A stretch of DNA of 64,000 bases from Isochrysis galbana (lineage: Eukaryota > Haptophyta > Isochrysidales > Isochrysidaceae): NCBI GenBank assembly GCA_018136815.1, contig CM030933.1:4206341-4270340 (forward strand), in the 5' to 3' direction. The translations under genes and the position numbers were made by a program. The number at the start of each line of letters is the position of its first letter. Positions within the stretch are counted from its first letter, which is position 1. Positions 1 through 10,384 of this stretch are shown here, piece after piece. Below the pieces are notes generated by a model. The model ran no database searches. It had not been told where the DNA came from and saw only the letters and a list, made by a program, of their open reading frames with translations.

Positions 1-397
1 CATAGCCCGAGCGGCCGAGTTGAATGGGGGGCCCATGCGAGTCACGAGCCGGACCGTTCGTTCATTCATCGCAACCGGCAGTCGCCCGCAATGATTCATT
101 CAATGATCAATGATGCCAGGGGCAACTTTCTCACCTGCATTTGGGCATCGCCAGAAATGACTGTGGCGGTCGCGCTATCCTCTGGCAGGCCGTCATCGCC
201 ATCGCTACACGCGTAGATTTTGATCTTTCACGTAAACATGAACATGAAAAGCATAAAATTTCTTGTGAGTAGCTTGCCTCCCCCCTCCACTTCTCACTGA
301 GGAAGAGTGAGTGTCCGGGTCTAATACTGGGCTGGAGCGAAGCCCTTGACCGCTCCAACCCGCCGTACCGCGTTGACCAACAAGCTACGCTCAAGTT
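1..397. other. 3' flank of the F-box/NHL gene with a dispersed repeat
   Basis: No gene is supported here. Bases about 146-280 resemble 22905-23045: both have the core GCCAGAAATGACTGTGGCGG-type start, a 'gccatcgccatc' block and 'tctttcacgtaaacatga', so they are two diverged copies of one dispersed repeat. Confidence 0.6.
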
Positions 398-2255
398 CTA
401 TGCCTGGCCTCCAATATCGCCAGTGCACATTGCCTTCCCAACAAGGAACCCACTCTCTTTAGGTTCCCCCCCGTACGGATGGTTGTTCCCACCGCCATGT
501 TGGAACACGTTCGGCAGGCCCGCGTCGACCTCCGAAGGCGGGGGGCATTCGCTGAGTCGTAGGAGGTGCAAGCGGTGGAGGTCAAACTGCGCGATGAAGA
601 TCGATCGGCCGTCAGCGGAGGCTGCGATGCCGGTCGGGGCACCTCCACCGGGAAGAGCTAGGATTTGCAACGGGGCGCCACCGAGCGTCAGCACCTTGCG
701 TGGCCAAGGAGCACACAAGTGAGGAAAGTTGAACAGCCACGTTCGCTCAGGCTCAGAGCAGTTGCTAGGACGGGGAGGCAAGTCTGTAGAGCAAATACTG
801 TGGACTCTGCGGCGCAGCGGTCGCTTCAAGCGGTCCACGCCCTCAACGAGACGATCTGCTATCAAGACTCGCCGCCACCAAGCTCTATGTGGCACAACCG
901 ACCTGCACGCGCCGTCCCTCAAACTCGGATACAATGAGGCGGGAGTTGGCCACAGCAGTGTCATAAGGTCCGCAGAAGCAGCCTGGCGCTCGGCCCTCGC
1001 CGCCGATGATCCGTGCTGGTTGGAGCACGAATTCAGGGAGAAGGCCATCATGGACGGATGAGCCCGACGGCGCAAATGCGCCACCTCCCATGCTGGGCGC
1101 TCCATAGGGTGCGATGTTGCTCGCCACCGCTCGCGGTGGTGCAAGTGAGCGTTGGCTCAGATCAAAGATCTGCAGCACAATGTGGCAAGGGTGAATGCTG
1201 CACGGGGGAGCTGGGCAATATGGAGATCTGCGCTCAACTAGCATGCATGCAAACAAGTTCGAACCTGCAGCCTATTGTTCCCGCGGTCAGCGACAATCAG
1301 CTCTCCATCATATATGGTCAGTCCCCGCGGATGATCAAGTTCGCCGGGCGCAGGACCGTATCTGCCCCAGCATCGTAGGAGAAATCCGCTACCACAGCCA
1401 TCAACCTCGACAATGCGGTGCATCCGTGAATCAGCAAAGAACACAGATTGGCCGTCTTCTGAGATCGCCAAACCATACCTAATGACGTTTGCACAGGGGA
1501 AAGCCAAGAGTTCGGCTTCGATCCTAACGCATCAAGATGCTGGAGGTGCCACGACCACGAATCAGTTAGATCAGCGACATTAAGTGTGCGCACAGAAGTG
1601 GACCTCGCAAGTCCAGCAGGACAAAGGGCTGGGGTCGGGGCATTGCGCACGGTTGCTTGATGTTCCGGACGTCGCCACACGGTTGCTCAAGCCTGGACGC
1701 ACCCGCACGCGGCGGTGCGGCGCCGGCCTCGAGACTCAGTCTCGCAATGCGGCCGGAGCCGCAGTCCGCGACCAGAAGGTTGCCATCGTCGGGCGCGACA
1801 GCAATCCCCGTTGGCCTGCAGAAGCGCCCGCCGAGTGGGCCGCCCTCCGACCCAAGGCAGCACCTATGCGACAGCTGCTTGGGCTCAAAGACGGACAGTC
1901 GCCCGTTGCCATGTTCGGAGACAATGACGTCACCCGACTGTGCGCCACATTTCTGCCCATCCGCATGGCCAGGTGGCACGACTGTGAGGAAGCAAGGCCA
2001 GCGCAACTGTCCGGGCCCATCTCCCATCTGCCTTGTGAACCATGAGGAGCCGCCGGCCGCCTCTCTCCACTCGGCGCCGACCGAACGGAGGGGCGAAAGT
2101 ACGGCCCACTCGGTCACCTTGGCGCAGATCAAGCCGCGCCACTGCTTGCATACACGACAGAGCGGGAGCATCGCACGGAGGCCGAGCCGTCCAAGCAGCA
2201 GGCCCAGGAGCTCATCAGGCAGCGTCTTGATTCCTGGCGCTTCTTCGGTCTGCAT
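398..2255 (-). CDS. F-box protein with NHL (beta-propeller) repeats, 4 exons
   Basis: Predicted exons on the minus strand are 2255-1681, 1478-1265, 1169-903 and 694-398; all joins are GT-AG and keep phase, giving about 450 residues. The ATG at 2255 is chosen because the longer frame upstream opens only with GTG. Residues about 11-40 form an F-box (LPDELLGLLLGRL ... CRVCKQWRGL). The rest reads as NHL-type blades: GDVIVSEHGNGRLSVF, GNLLVADCGSGRI, GELIVADRGNNRLQ, SRLIVSEFEGRRVQ, GRSIFIAQFDLHRL. By family knowledge, F-box proteins are substrate receptors of SCF ubiquitin ligases and NHL propellers bind protein or RNA. The target is unknown. The propeller reading is good; the exact first donor (1680) is the least certain join. 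Confidence 0.75.
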
Positions 2256-4026
2256 CGGGCGAGGAGAAGGAGGATGGCCGACCGAGTGTGAAGTGGAGTG
2301 CGCGCACGCGCGCTTGGCAGTGTGCAGCAGGGTTCGAGAAGGCCGTAGAGTGCGAGAGGGGGCTGCCGCCGCCACCACCGCTGGACGGCCGGCAGCGAGT
2401 GGGGGCTGGGGAGGGGGGGCGGCGGGGGGGGGAGCTGGGGAAGCGGGGCTTAAAATAATCTTCTAATCCGAGTCGAGATGTTTCCGCCGCCGTCTGTGCT
2501 CTGTGCCGCCTGTGCCGCCTCATCCTCATCGTCCTCCAGGTCATGCACAGGGCACAGCTGCACCGTGCTAGTCGCCTTCTTACCGCGCTGCACGCAGATC
2601 ACGTGCAGCGCAGGCGGGGAAGCCTCAGGTGCCGCTTCAGCCGCGCCACCACACCCATCCCCTCCCTGGGCCTCCATGCCTCCATCCACCCCCCACGGAC
2701 CACGGATCACCGAACTCCCATGCCCCATACATGGAGCGAAGGCCTGCAGAGGCGGGCAGGTGGGCAGCCAGCGCGCCCGGCACCCGCCGTCTCGCGCAAG
2801 AGTTAGAAAACCTTTAGAACCACCTTAAGTTAGCGGAGGTGAACGGCAACGGAGCAGCGATAAGCAGCGAGACCGCCACCTCGCGCGCCACCACAAGAAC
2901 ACCACCACAAGAACAAGACCCCCCAAGAGGCCTGAACCAGACCCCTCTCCCCAAGCCCCAAACAAGCGAGGCCCAAAGAAATGATGAATATAGTAAAACC
3001 TGGAACATGGCAAAAAATGCATAGTAACTCACCCGTCACCGTGGGCTTCCCCGGTCCCTCAGTGCTCGCCCCCCACCTGCCCCGGATGAGCCATACATCT
3101 CATGCTACATCTCATCTGCCACTCAAACCCTGTCACACCACAGCCACAGCTCCACTCAGCCTACCACACAGCCCTCCTCTTGCTCGCCCTCGCCTTTTGC
3201 CGCTCGCTCGATGTCGCTCTCGCCGCCGAGCCCGGGCGCGCTGCGAGCTGCGAGCCCGTTCTTGGTCATCAGCCCTGTGCCCGACCCGCGCCGTTTATCG
3301 AATAACCAGGAACCGCCCAGCCACCCACGCCCATCGCGCGCGACGCGCCCGAAAGCCGTGTCGAAATCGGCAGCCGCGGCGCCCCAAAGCACGCGCGCTA
3401 ACGTCCGCCACCGGAGGCTTGGAGAGCTGTCGCCCTTGCCGCATCGCCCTTTGTTCGCTGCCGCTCTGAGGCCCTCGTTCGGATGCCGACATCGCTCCGC
3501 TCTCTAGTAGAATTTGTTGTCACCTCCGGTGAGTTCTGACCGTCTCGCCCCTCGTTTCGTTGGTTCTACGCTCGTTTTCGTTATTTCTGTCGCTACTTTG
3601 TCGCGCCGTCCAGTTCCCCCGCGGTCGCCGAATTATTCCCTCCGCGGCCGCCGAACAGTTCCCCCCGCGCGGAGCTCTCTTGATTTCTGTCGGCAAGCCA
3701 TCATCTTGCCCACGAAAATCGCCTTGCGAAATCACTGACTTGACCTCCCCGAAGCAAATGTTACGGGGCCCAACCCTCACCTTGATTGATTGCAACCTTT
3801 AGTTGACTAACTAATGACTACGACTTCGGCAAAAATGCTCTATTCAAGCCTTGACTCGTGCTTGGGCTGACTATTCAAGGCTTGAATAACAATACTAAGA
3901 CGTGGCTAACATATCGCCATTAAGTTGACTACAAGCAGCTACCACACACGCGCGCACACGCATGTGCACGCACGTACGTACAAGTCGAGCCACAACCACA
4001 GCAGACAGCAAGACACAGCGACGCGG
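2256..4026. other. Intergenic stretch, upstream of F-box gene, repeat-bearing
   Basis: No conserved coding frame seen. 2400-2450 is G-rich. 3095-3240 resembles 24300-24400 ('cacagccctcctc...cactcgctcgatgtcgctctcgccgcc'), suggesting a shared retroelement 5' end. 3226-3355 is repeated at 5885-6012. 3830-3900 carries short repeats of 'ttcaagccttga'. Confidence 0.5.
3226..3355 (+). repeat. Dispersed repeat, copy 1 of a pair flanking the hAT relic
   Basis: Shares with 5885-6012 the blocks 'cgagcccgggcgcg', 'agcccgttcttggtcat', 'agccctgtgcccg' and 'tatcgaataacc.ggaaccgcccagcca'. The two copies are in the same orientation on either side of the hAT transposase relic, so they may bound a larger element. 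Confidence 0.75.
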
Positions 4027-4162
4027 TCAGGCCTCCTCCTCCCTAAGCGCCCTCCCAGCCTTACGAAACTTGGCAAAATATCTCGCGCGAATGGCTGCCA
4101 CGGATGGCATGGAAGTGTTCTTGTTGAAATGGATGCGCGTGAACATGGCCAATGTCTCGGGC

Positions 4163-4170
4163 ATCATGTT
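4163..4170. repeat. Left 8-bp target site duplication (ATCATGTT)
   Basis: ATCATGTT immediately precedes the left TIR of the inner hAT element and is repeated exactly at 5076-5083. An 8-bp duplication is the hAT hallmark. Confidence 0.92.
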
Positions 4171-5075
4171 CAAGGCTAGGGCTGAGTTGAGCCCGTTAAC
4201 AAGGTAATATCATTAATACCCAGTAATGGGCAACATCTGACCTGTTAACACCCAGCCCAAAACTAAACCTGTTAATGTGCTGAGTTTGGGCCCTCTGAGA
4301 AACTCAAAATTGCCCGTTATTGTACCATTAATGGGCACTTGTGGGAGGGGATCCGAGCACCAGCAGTTGACCTCGCGTTGGGCGCTGGAGGCATAGGAGC
4401 GTTCAGAGCGGCCGCGCTCCGCGCGCACCACCAACTTATCGAAATGTAGATAGTAACTATAGATGGTACATAGATAGCATTCATCCTCTTATGAGCACTA
4501 CACACTACACTATGCACGAGAGCCACACACCAAGACACCACACACGCCGTGTGCCATGTCGATATCACTCGGTGTTCCGACTAGCAAACAAAGACGCCTC
4601 TTCTAGAGTAGTATCCTTCGCAGATTTTTGTAGATCACCGTGCATTTTCCCTGCGGCCGAGAACACACGCTCAACCCCTGCGGTCAACGCCGGCGAAGCT
4701 AGGAATTGCTTGGCCATTTTCGCGCCTTGCGCTTCGATGGCGGTCCGCGCTTACGCGCTTACCCATGAGCGCGTCGGCGTCGGGGGGGGGAAGCGCAGGG
4801 CGCAGGTGGGGGGGGGGGGGACAGCTCCCGGCGTCGGGGGGCGGTGGGAGGGGAGAGGGGAGGGGGGAAGGGAATCCCCCCCCAAACATGTATTCCAACG
4901 TTGGGGTAACAGCTTGTAATGGGTTTAACCTGTTAATGGCCACGAACAGGGTATTAACACCCCTAAAACAACCTGTTAACACCCAGAAAAATACTCAACC
5001 TGTTAATGTGCTGACCTCGAAAAACTACTAATGGGTTTCCAAAAACTTGCCTGTTAATGGTCAGCCCTAGCCTTG
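4171..5075 (-). mobile_element. Non-autonomous hAT element (905 bp) inserted in a hAT transposase
   Basis: Begins CAAGGCTAGGGCTGA (4171-4185) and ends with its exact reverse complement TCAGCCCTAGCCTTG (5061-5075). The 5-base tip CAAGG fits the hAT consensus YARNG. It is flanked by identical 8-bp duplications. Both subterminal regions (4200-4320 and 4905-5060) carry many copies of 'cctgttaat' and 'taatggg', typical transposase-binding subterminal repeats. The GC-rich middle holds a remnant of its own transposase C-terminus on the minus strand. Confidence 0.92.
4565..4735 (-). pseudogene. Remnant hATC dimerisation domain of the inner element
   Basis: The minus strand reads MAKQFLASPALTAGVERVF followed by SAAGKMHGDLQ and a stop at 4565-4567. 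ERVFSAAG is the core of the hAT C-terminal dimerisation domain. It differs in sequence from the outer transposase's VEQIFSLAG, so the inner element comes from a different hAT family. Only this C-terminal piece remains; the element is a deletion derivative. Confidence 0.8.
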
Positions 5076-5083
5076 ATCATGTT
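5076..5083. repeat. Right 8-bp target site duplication (ATCATGTT)
   Basis: Exact copy of 4163-4170, directly after the right TIR of the inner hAT element. Confidence 0.92.
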
Positions 5084-5884
5084 CGGGTCCGAGATGGCAC
5101 CTGCGAGCGAGAAAATTTGCTCCACATTCGCCTCATGGTGAATGTGTGAGGCGCACTCCTTAAATCCTTAAACACATGGAAATGCAACGGAAAGCGGTCG
5201 CGCAAGGCCCACATCATCGCGAACTCGTTGAGCACACCATCGTCGTCGAAGAAAGGTTTGATGCACTCGTGCCCGAGAAGCTTCCATTCCGTTGCCTCGT
5301 CGCAGACGGCATCCGCTGTCACCGGCGGGATAGCTAACGTGCTAGGGACGCCGTCCTCGAGCTCGAGTCCCGAATCGTCAGATTCATCGAGAATGAGCCT
5401 CCTCTTCTTCTTCAGCCTCGGCGACTCTCTGGACTTCTGGTTCTTCATTCCGACCAGGCTTGAAGCATCGCGCAACATCTTCAAGTACAACGCTTTCGCG
5501 ACGTCGCATTGGCGCGGAGTCATCCATCGGTCGATGCGCTTCTGCTTGGACATGTACGCGAGCACCATTCGAGTGTTACATGGGCGATCGACGAACAAAC
5601 GGTTGTTCAGCTCCTCAGCAAGAATCTTGCGCGCTGTGGCGACCATCGGTATCACATCAGCCCAATCAACGGTTTCCACCTTACGCTCACGGTCTTTCAA
5701 TGCGAGAGTTGGGGGCAATTTCTGGATCCTCCAAGCTGCTGGTTGCGTTGGACGCTTGACGAAGAGAGTGGCAGAGCATCATCGATTGCGCTCCAGTTAT
5801 GTGGCCCTTATGCTCACACGCCTCTTTAACTTCGAAACAACGGTGCAAGAAGGCCTCTAGCTGCAACGAATCGTCCCAACTTCG

Positions 5885-6012
5885 AACCGAGCCCGGGCGC
5901 GCGCTGCGGCAGCCCGTTCTTGGTCATTAGCCCTGTGCCCGGCGCCCGGCCCGCGCCGTATATCGAATAACCGGGAACCGCCCAGCCAGCCACGCCAATG
6001 GCGCGCGACGCG
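5885..6012 (+). repeat. Dispersed repeat, copy 2 of a pair
   Basis: Homologous to 3226-3355; contains the same 'agcccgttcttggtcat' and 'tatcgaataacc' blocks with a few substitutions and a short insertion. Confidence 0.75.
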
Positions 6013-6665
6013 CAGCTTATAAATCACTGTTTGACCGCCCTATTGACGGGTTGACGGGTTTTAGGTGTTCACTTCAAGGTCAAGGTTGCATTCTTTAGCC
6101 CCTATGGGCCCAATGGGCTATGGGGCGAGCGCGCAATGGTGTAAAAATGGCAGGTGGCCGCTACCCCTCCGACCCGCAAAGTTGAGGGGCAAACCTACTT
6201 TCATACTTTTATAGCCCAAAATAGGCGGGGGTAGCACGACAGAAAAAGGAACTTCAAGTTGCACCTTCTAAGCGCCAACAACTAGCAATCAACACAAAGC
6301 GCATTCAAGCAAACATATGGCACACGCCAACACACGAGACGAGGTAGATGCATGGCGCGAGGCAAATGAGAGTGAGAGTGAGAGAAAATGTCCGAGTCTT
6401 CATCTACAATGCATAATACAGCTCAAGACTCACAGTCACGCATAGCACAACCTTGCCCGCTAGTGAAAGGCTGGTGCCCTACAGCTCATTGCTTCCTAAC
6501 AACACACGCAACACGATATGCGGCCCGAGTGCCGAGTGCTTCTTCAACATCTAGGCCTCGCACACCACAGAACCGTAGTAGGAGCCACCAAGTTCCACCC
6601 GCAGCCTGCCCTATGTAGTCAGGGCGGCCTAGCGATAGCGGACTGAACGTTGCCCGAAGTAAAGC
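6013..6665. repeat. Non-coding stretch with a shared repeat
   Basis: 6016-6042 (core CACTGTTTGACCGCCCTA) is identical to 42728-42754 and its core recurs at 28518-28536. 6100-6125 is near-palindromic ('cccctatgggcccaatgggctatgggg'). Nothing coding is seen. Confidence 0.5.
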
Positions 6666-9593
6666 TCACGGACACGCAAGTTCCTTAATTGCCTTGAGAA
6701 GATCCTGACCGCGTTGGACAACTGCGGCCTCGAGGGAGTGGCCGAACGGGACTGGAGCGTCGCTCATAGCTAGCCTATGCACAGGCTTGTCGAGCATGTC
6801 AAAGAGTTGCTCGCCGATGGTTGCCGAAACTGTTGCGCCGACGCCTCCGGTGCGGGTACTTTCGTCGAGGATGAGCACCCGATGAGTGCGTGCCAACGAC
6901 GCGCGGATGGTGTCGAGGTCGAGAGGTTTGAGACAGCGCATCTCCACCAAATCTATGTCGATCCCAGTGCCGCGGATTTCTCCAAGGATGTCCTGAGCCT
7001 CCTTGACGCCGTGCAGGTACGTTAACACGGTCACCGCTTTACGTGCCTCCACGGCCTCGTCCGACGCCCTCTCGAGTAACACGCACTTATGGATGGGCGC
7101 ACACTCGCCCAACTTGACACGACCCTTGGGCCCCTCCATCCGCTGGACCGGGAGGAAAAGGAAACATGGGGAGTCGTCTCGGATCATTGACTTCATCATG
7201 CCGTATGCCGCGTCTGGAGTGGCAGCGGTGCCAATTTTCAGGCCCGGGATCGCCATCACGTACGCGTGGAAGGGCTGCGAGTGCTGTGCGCCAAACGCCT
7301 GGCCTGGCGCCTCGCCACCGGCACCCACCACCGTGAGTGGCACCTTCATCTGCCCGCCGCTGGTGGAGTAGGTGTTGGCCGCCGTCGAGAGCTCGGGCAC
7401 GCCATAGATGGCAAAGTCCGCATGCATCATCTCGACGATTGGCCGGTAGCCGTTAAGCGCCTCACCGAGAGCCTTGCCGAGGAAGTGACCCTCATTGATG
7501 ATCTCATCCGCCGCGCGCAAGCTACCAAAGGTTTGCTGCGTCATCTTGGGGATCGAGTAGGCGGAGCCAACTTGGAGGTCTTCGGCGTGGCAGACGGTCG
7601 TCGGGTCGCGTAGCATCTCTTCGAGGACCGCTAAATTCACAGCCCCAGAAATGGTGAGCTCACCGAGGCGGGCGAGGGCGTGGAGTGAGGCAATGTGTTT
7701 CTTACACGCCATGAGGGCTGCCACATCGCATGTCTTGCGAGTGACCTCGACTGCGTCAGCAGCGGCAGGGCGGGTGTTGTAGTCCGTGCCTGGCGTATCA
7801 GGGTACTCCAGCTGCTCAGCAAGTTCCGCTGGCGGCTCAGGCGAATTGCTCGCAAAGGCGAGCGCGTGGTCGACCATCAGTCGAGCCCTCTCCTTTTGGG
7901 CAGCTAGATCAAGTCCCTTCGCCATGGGTGACTCCTCAAACAATTTGATGGGATCAGCAAAATTGTGCGCCCATTTGCGCTCGGCCTTGCGGCCGCGTTC
8001 GATCTCCGGATCAGTCGGCGAGTGCCCTGCCAGGCGGTAAGTATGCACCTGAAGAATGGCGGGGCCACATGTGCGCACGTAGTCCACAACAGCACGGCCG
8101 GCCTTAAGCGTCAGGTCCACCTGCTCGCCGTCCACTCGCAGCCCAGGCACGCCATAGTGCTGCCCCTGCAAGAAGACGGCGTTACTGGCCGAGACATCAT
8201 GCGTGAAGGTGTTAATGGCCCGGCCATTGTCGATTACGACGAAGAGGATCGGCAATTTCTCCTTTGCAGCCGCGTTGAGGCACTCGGCCATCCTTCCATT
8301 TTGCGCGCCGCCGTCACCGATGAAGACAACTGCGATCCGGTCGTCGTCAATCATACCTTCAGGGTCAAGCCGCCGATCGAGTAAGATAGAGCGTGCTGCC
8401 CCGACAGCATAAGGCAACTGCTCAGCCACAAGCGCCCAACCGCCATGGAAGTAAGTCGCCTTATCGAAGATGTGCATCGTGCCACCTGCGCCGCGGCATG
8501 TGCCATCTGCCTTGCCGTAGATCTCAGCCATCACCCTATCAGGCGAGACGCCTGAGGCGATCGCATGTGTATGTTCCTGTTATCAGATGGGGGGCACGTG
8601 TTTGCGTCGGCGAGCAGCACGACGGCAGGGATGGATGGTCAATCACCAGAAACTCCCTTGGCCATTGGCGCAAGAGAAATGCGAGATTATTCGGGTCGCA
8701 GAGGGCGGAAGTGGGTGCGGGCTGCTTCATCGACCTTCTTCGAAGGGCGTATTGTGAACATGAGGTGTTGGCTTGGCTCGACCATGAGCGACGATGTGGA
8801 TGAACGACGGTGACGATGAGAGTTCAACGGCCGCCTAGAGGGTGGTCTAGTCATGATGGAGACAAACCTGCCCCCTTGCGCTCACAAAATCACCGGATGG
8901 CGACATTCGGCGTGGTGGGCTTCTGATTTTTGTGGCATACCCGATAATAGGAATATTTCTTATCCTTTAGCTTGATGATGTCTGCAATCAGGGCAGGAAT
9001 CGCCTCCTGCCCATTGTCCGTGTGCATAAAGCCTTGGATCTTGCCCTCCTTGAAGGCGTTGTGGCATGACTCCTCGAACTGGCGAGAGAGCTGCATGATG
9101 CTGTACGCCTGTGGTACAAACCAGAAGCGTGATTGTGAGGCGAGAAGGCGACACGATGCAAGTGGCCGTGGCTTGCGTAGAGTGGACGGCAAGAACTATG
9201 AGCTGATCAGGCGTGAGTTTCCTCGTCGGGAGGAATCGAGGACTCAAGGGTTTTTCAGGACACATCGGCACTGATCAAGACGATGTGGCGCTGAAGATAG
9301 TGAGCAGATCTTGGCTGGGGTTCGAGCGACCCCATGATGCCGGATGGATGCCGGACGGTGGCGTGGCGTACTTTCAGCAAATCCTCCTTTGAGATGTGGT
9401 CGTACTTGCGGAGAGACACCTCCTGGAATCCGAAGACGTCGGCGAGCATTGAGCGCAGCTCTGCCCAATCGAGCCTAGGGGGTGGGCGCCGGCCCTTCTC
9501 GGCCAGGTCGTCGTCGTCCAAATCGTCAGCCATCGGGGTGTGGTGTCGGAGTTCGTCCATCAACTTCATCTTGCTCATGACGTCCGCGCTCAT
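6666..9593 (-). CDS. Fused E1 alpha-beta subunit of a 2-oxoacid dehydrogenase complex
   Basis: Exons 9593-9372, 9108-8941 and 8576-6666 (introns of 263 and 364 bp, GT-AG, phase 0) give about 766 residues. The alpha half shows YDHISKEDLLK/AYSIMQLSRQFEE, GKIQGFMH, YYR/EHTHAIASGV and the ThDP/Mg motif GDGGAQNGRM...VVIDN. The beta half shows VLEEMLRDPTTVCHAEDL, GEALNGYRPIVEMMHADF, STSGGQMKVPLTV and the C-terminal transketolase-like fold (VEMRCLKPLDLDTI). E1 decarboxylates a 2-oxoacid with ThDP and passes the acyl group to the E2 lipoyl domain. Substrate (pyruvate, branched-chain or acetoin) cannot be fixed by eye. Usually alpha and beta are separate chains; single-chain fusions are known mainly from bacteria. 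No clear organelle presequence is visible. Confidence 0.9.
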
Positions 9594-9599
9594 CCTCGT

Positions 9600-9601
9600 C
9601 C

Positions 9602-9650
<49 letters not shown>

Positions 9651-9780
9651 CCCCCCCCCCCCCCCCCTCCTCTCTCTCTCTCTTTCTTTCTCTCTGTAAT
9701 CTCTCTCTCTCTCCCTCCCTCTCTCCCTCTCCCTCCCTCGCTCCCTCTCCTCTTATCTCCCTCTCCTATGTATGGATCTC
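9600..9780. repeat. (CT)n / poly-C tract upstream of the E1 gene
   Basis: About 23 CT units from 9604 followed by about 20 C and more CT-rich sequence. In the sense direction of the E1 gene this is a (GA)n tract that begins fewer than 20 bases before the ATG. Confidence 0.9.
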
Positions 9781-10384
9781 ATCGAGTCCCCCCCCCCCCC
9801 CCCACGCACAGAAAGGCGCGCAGCAAGCCCCTTCTCTCTCCCCCATCCCCCCTTCTTCCCCTTCACCTCGCGTCGTCCGCCCGCTCGTCTCCCGCCAAGA
9901 GTTGCCCCCCCAGCCAGAGTCCTCCACGCAGTCCGTCAAGCCAGGGCCGGGAGGGGGGGGGGGGGGGGGGGGGGGGGGAACGGACCGGACCGGAGGGGAG
10001 CCACGGCCTTCAGCAAGTAGGAGAGGAGGTCTGAAGACTGTGAGGTATATTCCAGCAAAGTGCGCCCCAATTCCAGCAAATTGCCAGTAGGAAGGCGAAG
10101 GCAGCAAAACAAAAACAACTCGTGGGCACCGAGAGCTGAGAACCCGAGTTGGTCCCGTCCGTGAGTCGTCGTCGGTCTGCGAGAGTATGCCACCGATACC
10201 TAGGGTGCTCGCCGCGTCACTCTTATTCACGATGAGTTCCTTGTCGTCGGCTCACGGTGCGGGAAGCGGCAAGTATTGGACCCGAGAGCCGAGAGCCGAG
10301 GTGATGAGCTCGATCAGGCAGAAGGTGCGGGCCATCAAAAGTCCCGGTGCACCACCCAAATCAGGGAGAAATTATACCACCATA
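9781..10384. other. Low-complexity C-run / G-run region, no gene
   Basis: A C run at 9789-9803 and a long G run at about 9952-9978 lie 150 bases apart on the same strand and could pair as a hairpin or form G-quadruplexes. 10020-10384 has nothing recognisable. Confidence 0.5.

Larger units (their letters stand above)
4027..5870 (-). pseudogene. hAT-superfamily transposase relic, interrupted by another hAT element
   Basis: The minus strand codes from about 5870 to a stop at 4027-4029. The N-terminal part reads LEAFLHRCFEVKEACEHKGH, then, after a frame change near 5745, a long segment (5718-5077) with RKILAEELNNRLF and KRIDRWMTPRQCDVAKALYL. The C-terminal dimerisation (hATC) signature is ECASHIHHEANVEQIFSLAG. 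Here the frame is broken by the 905-bp insert at 4171-5075 and resumes as MPETLAMFTRIHFNKN before ending RKAGRALREEE. Frame change plus insertion mean it is dead. hAT transposases are cut-and-paste DNA transposases. No TIRs of this outer element were identified. Confidence 0.8.

Noticed and set aside
6666-9593. Two separate genes for E1 alpha and beta
   Set aside because: No stop, start context or intron separates the two halves; one frame runs through both.
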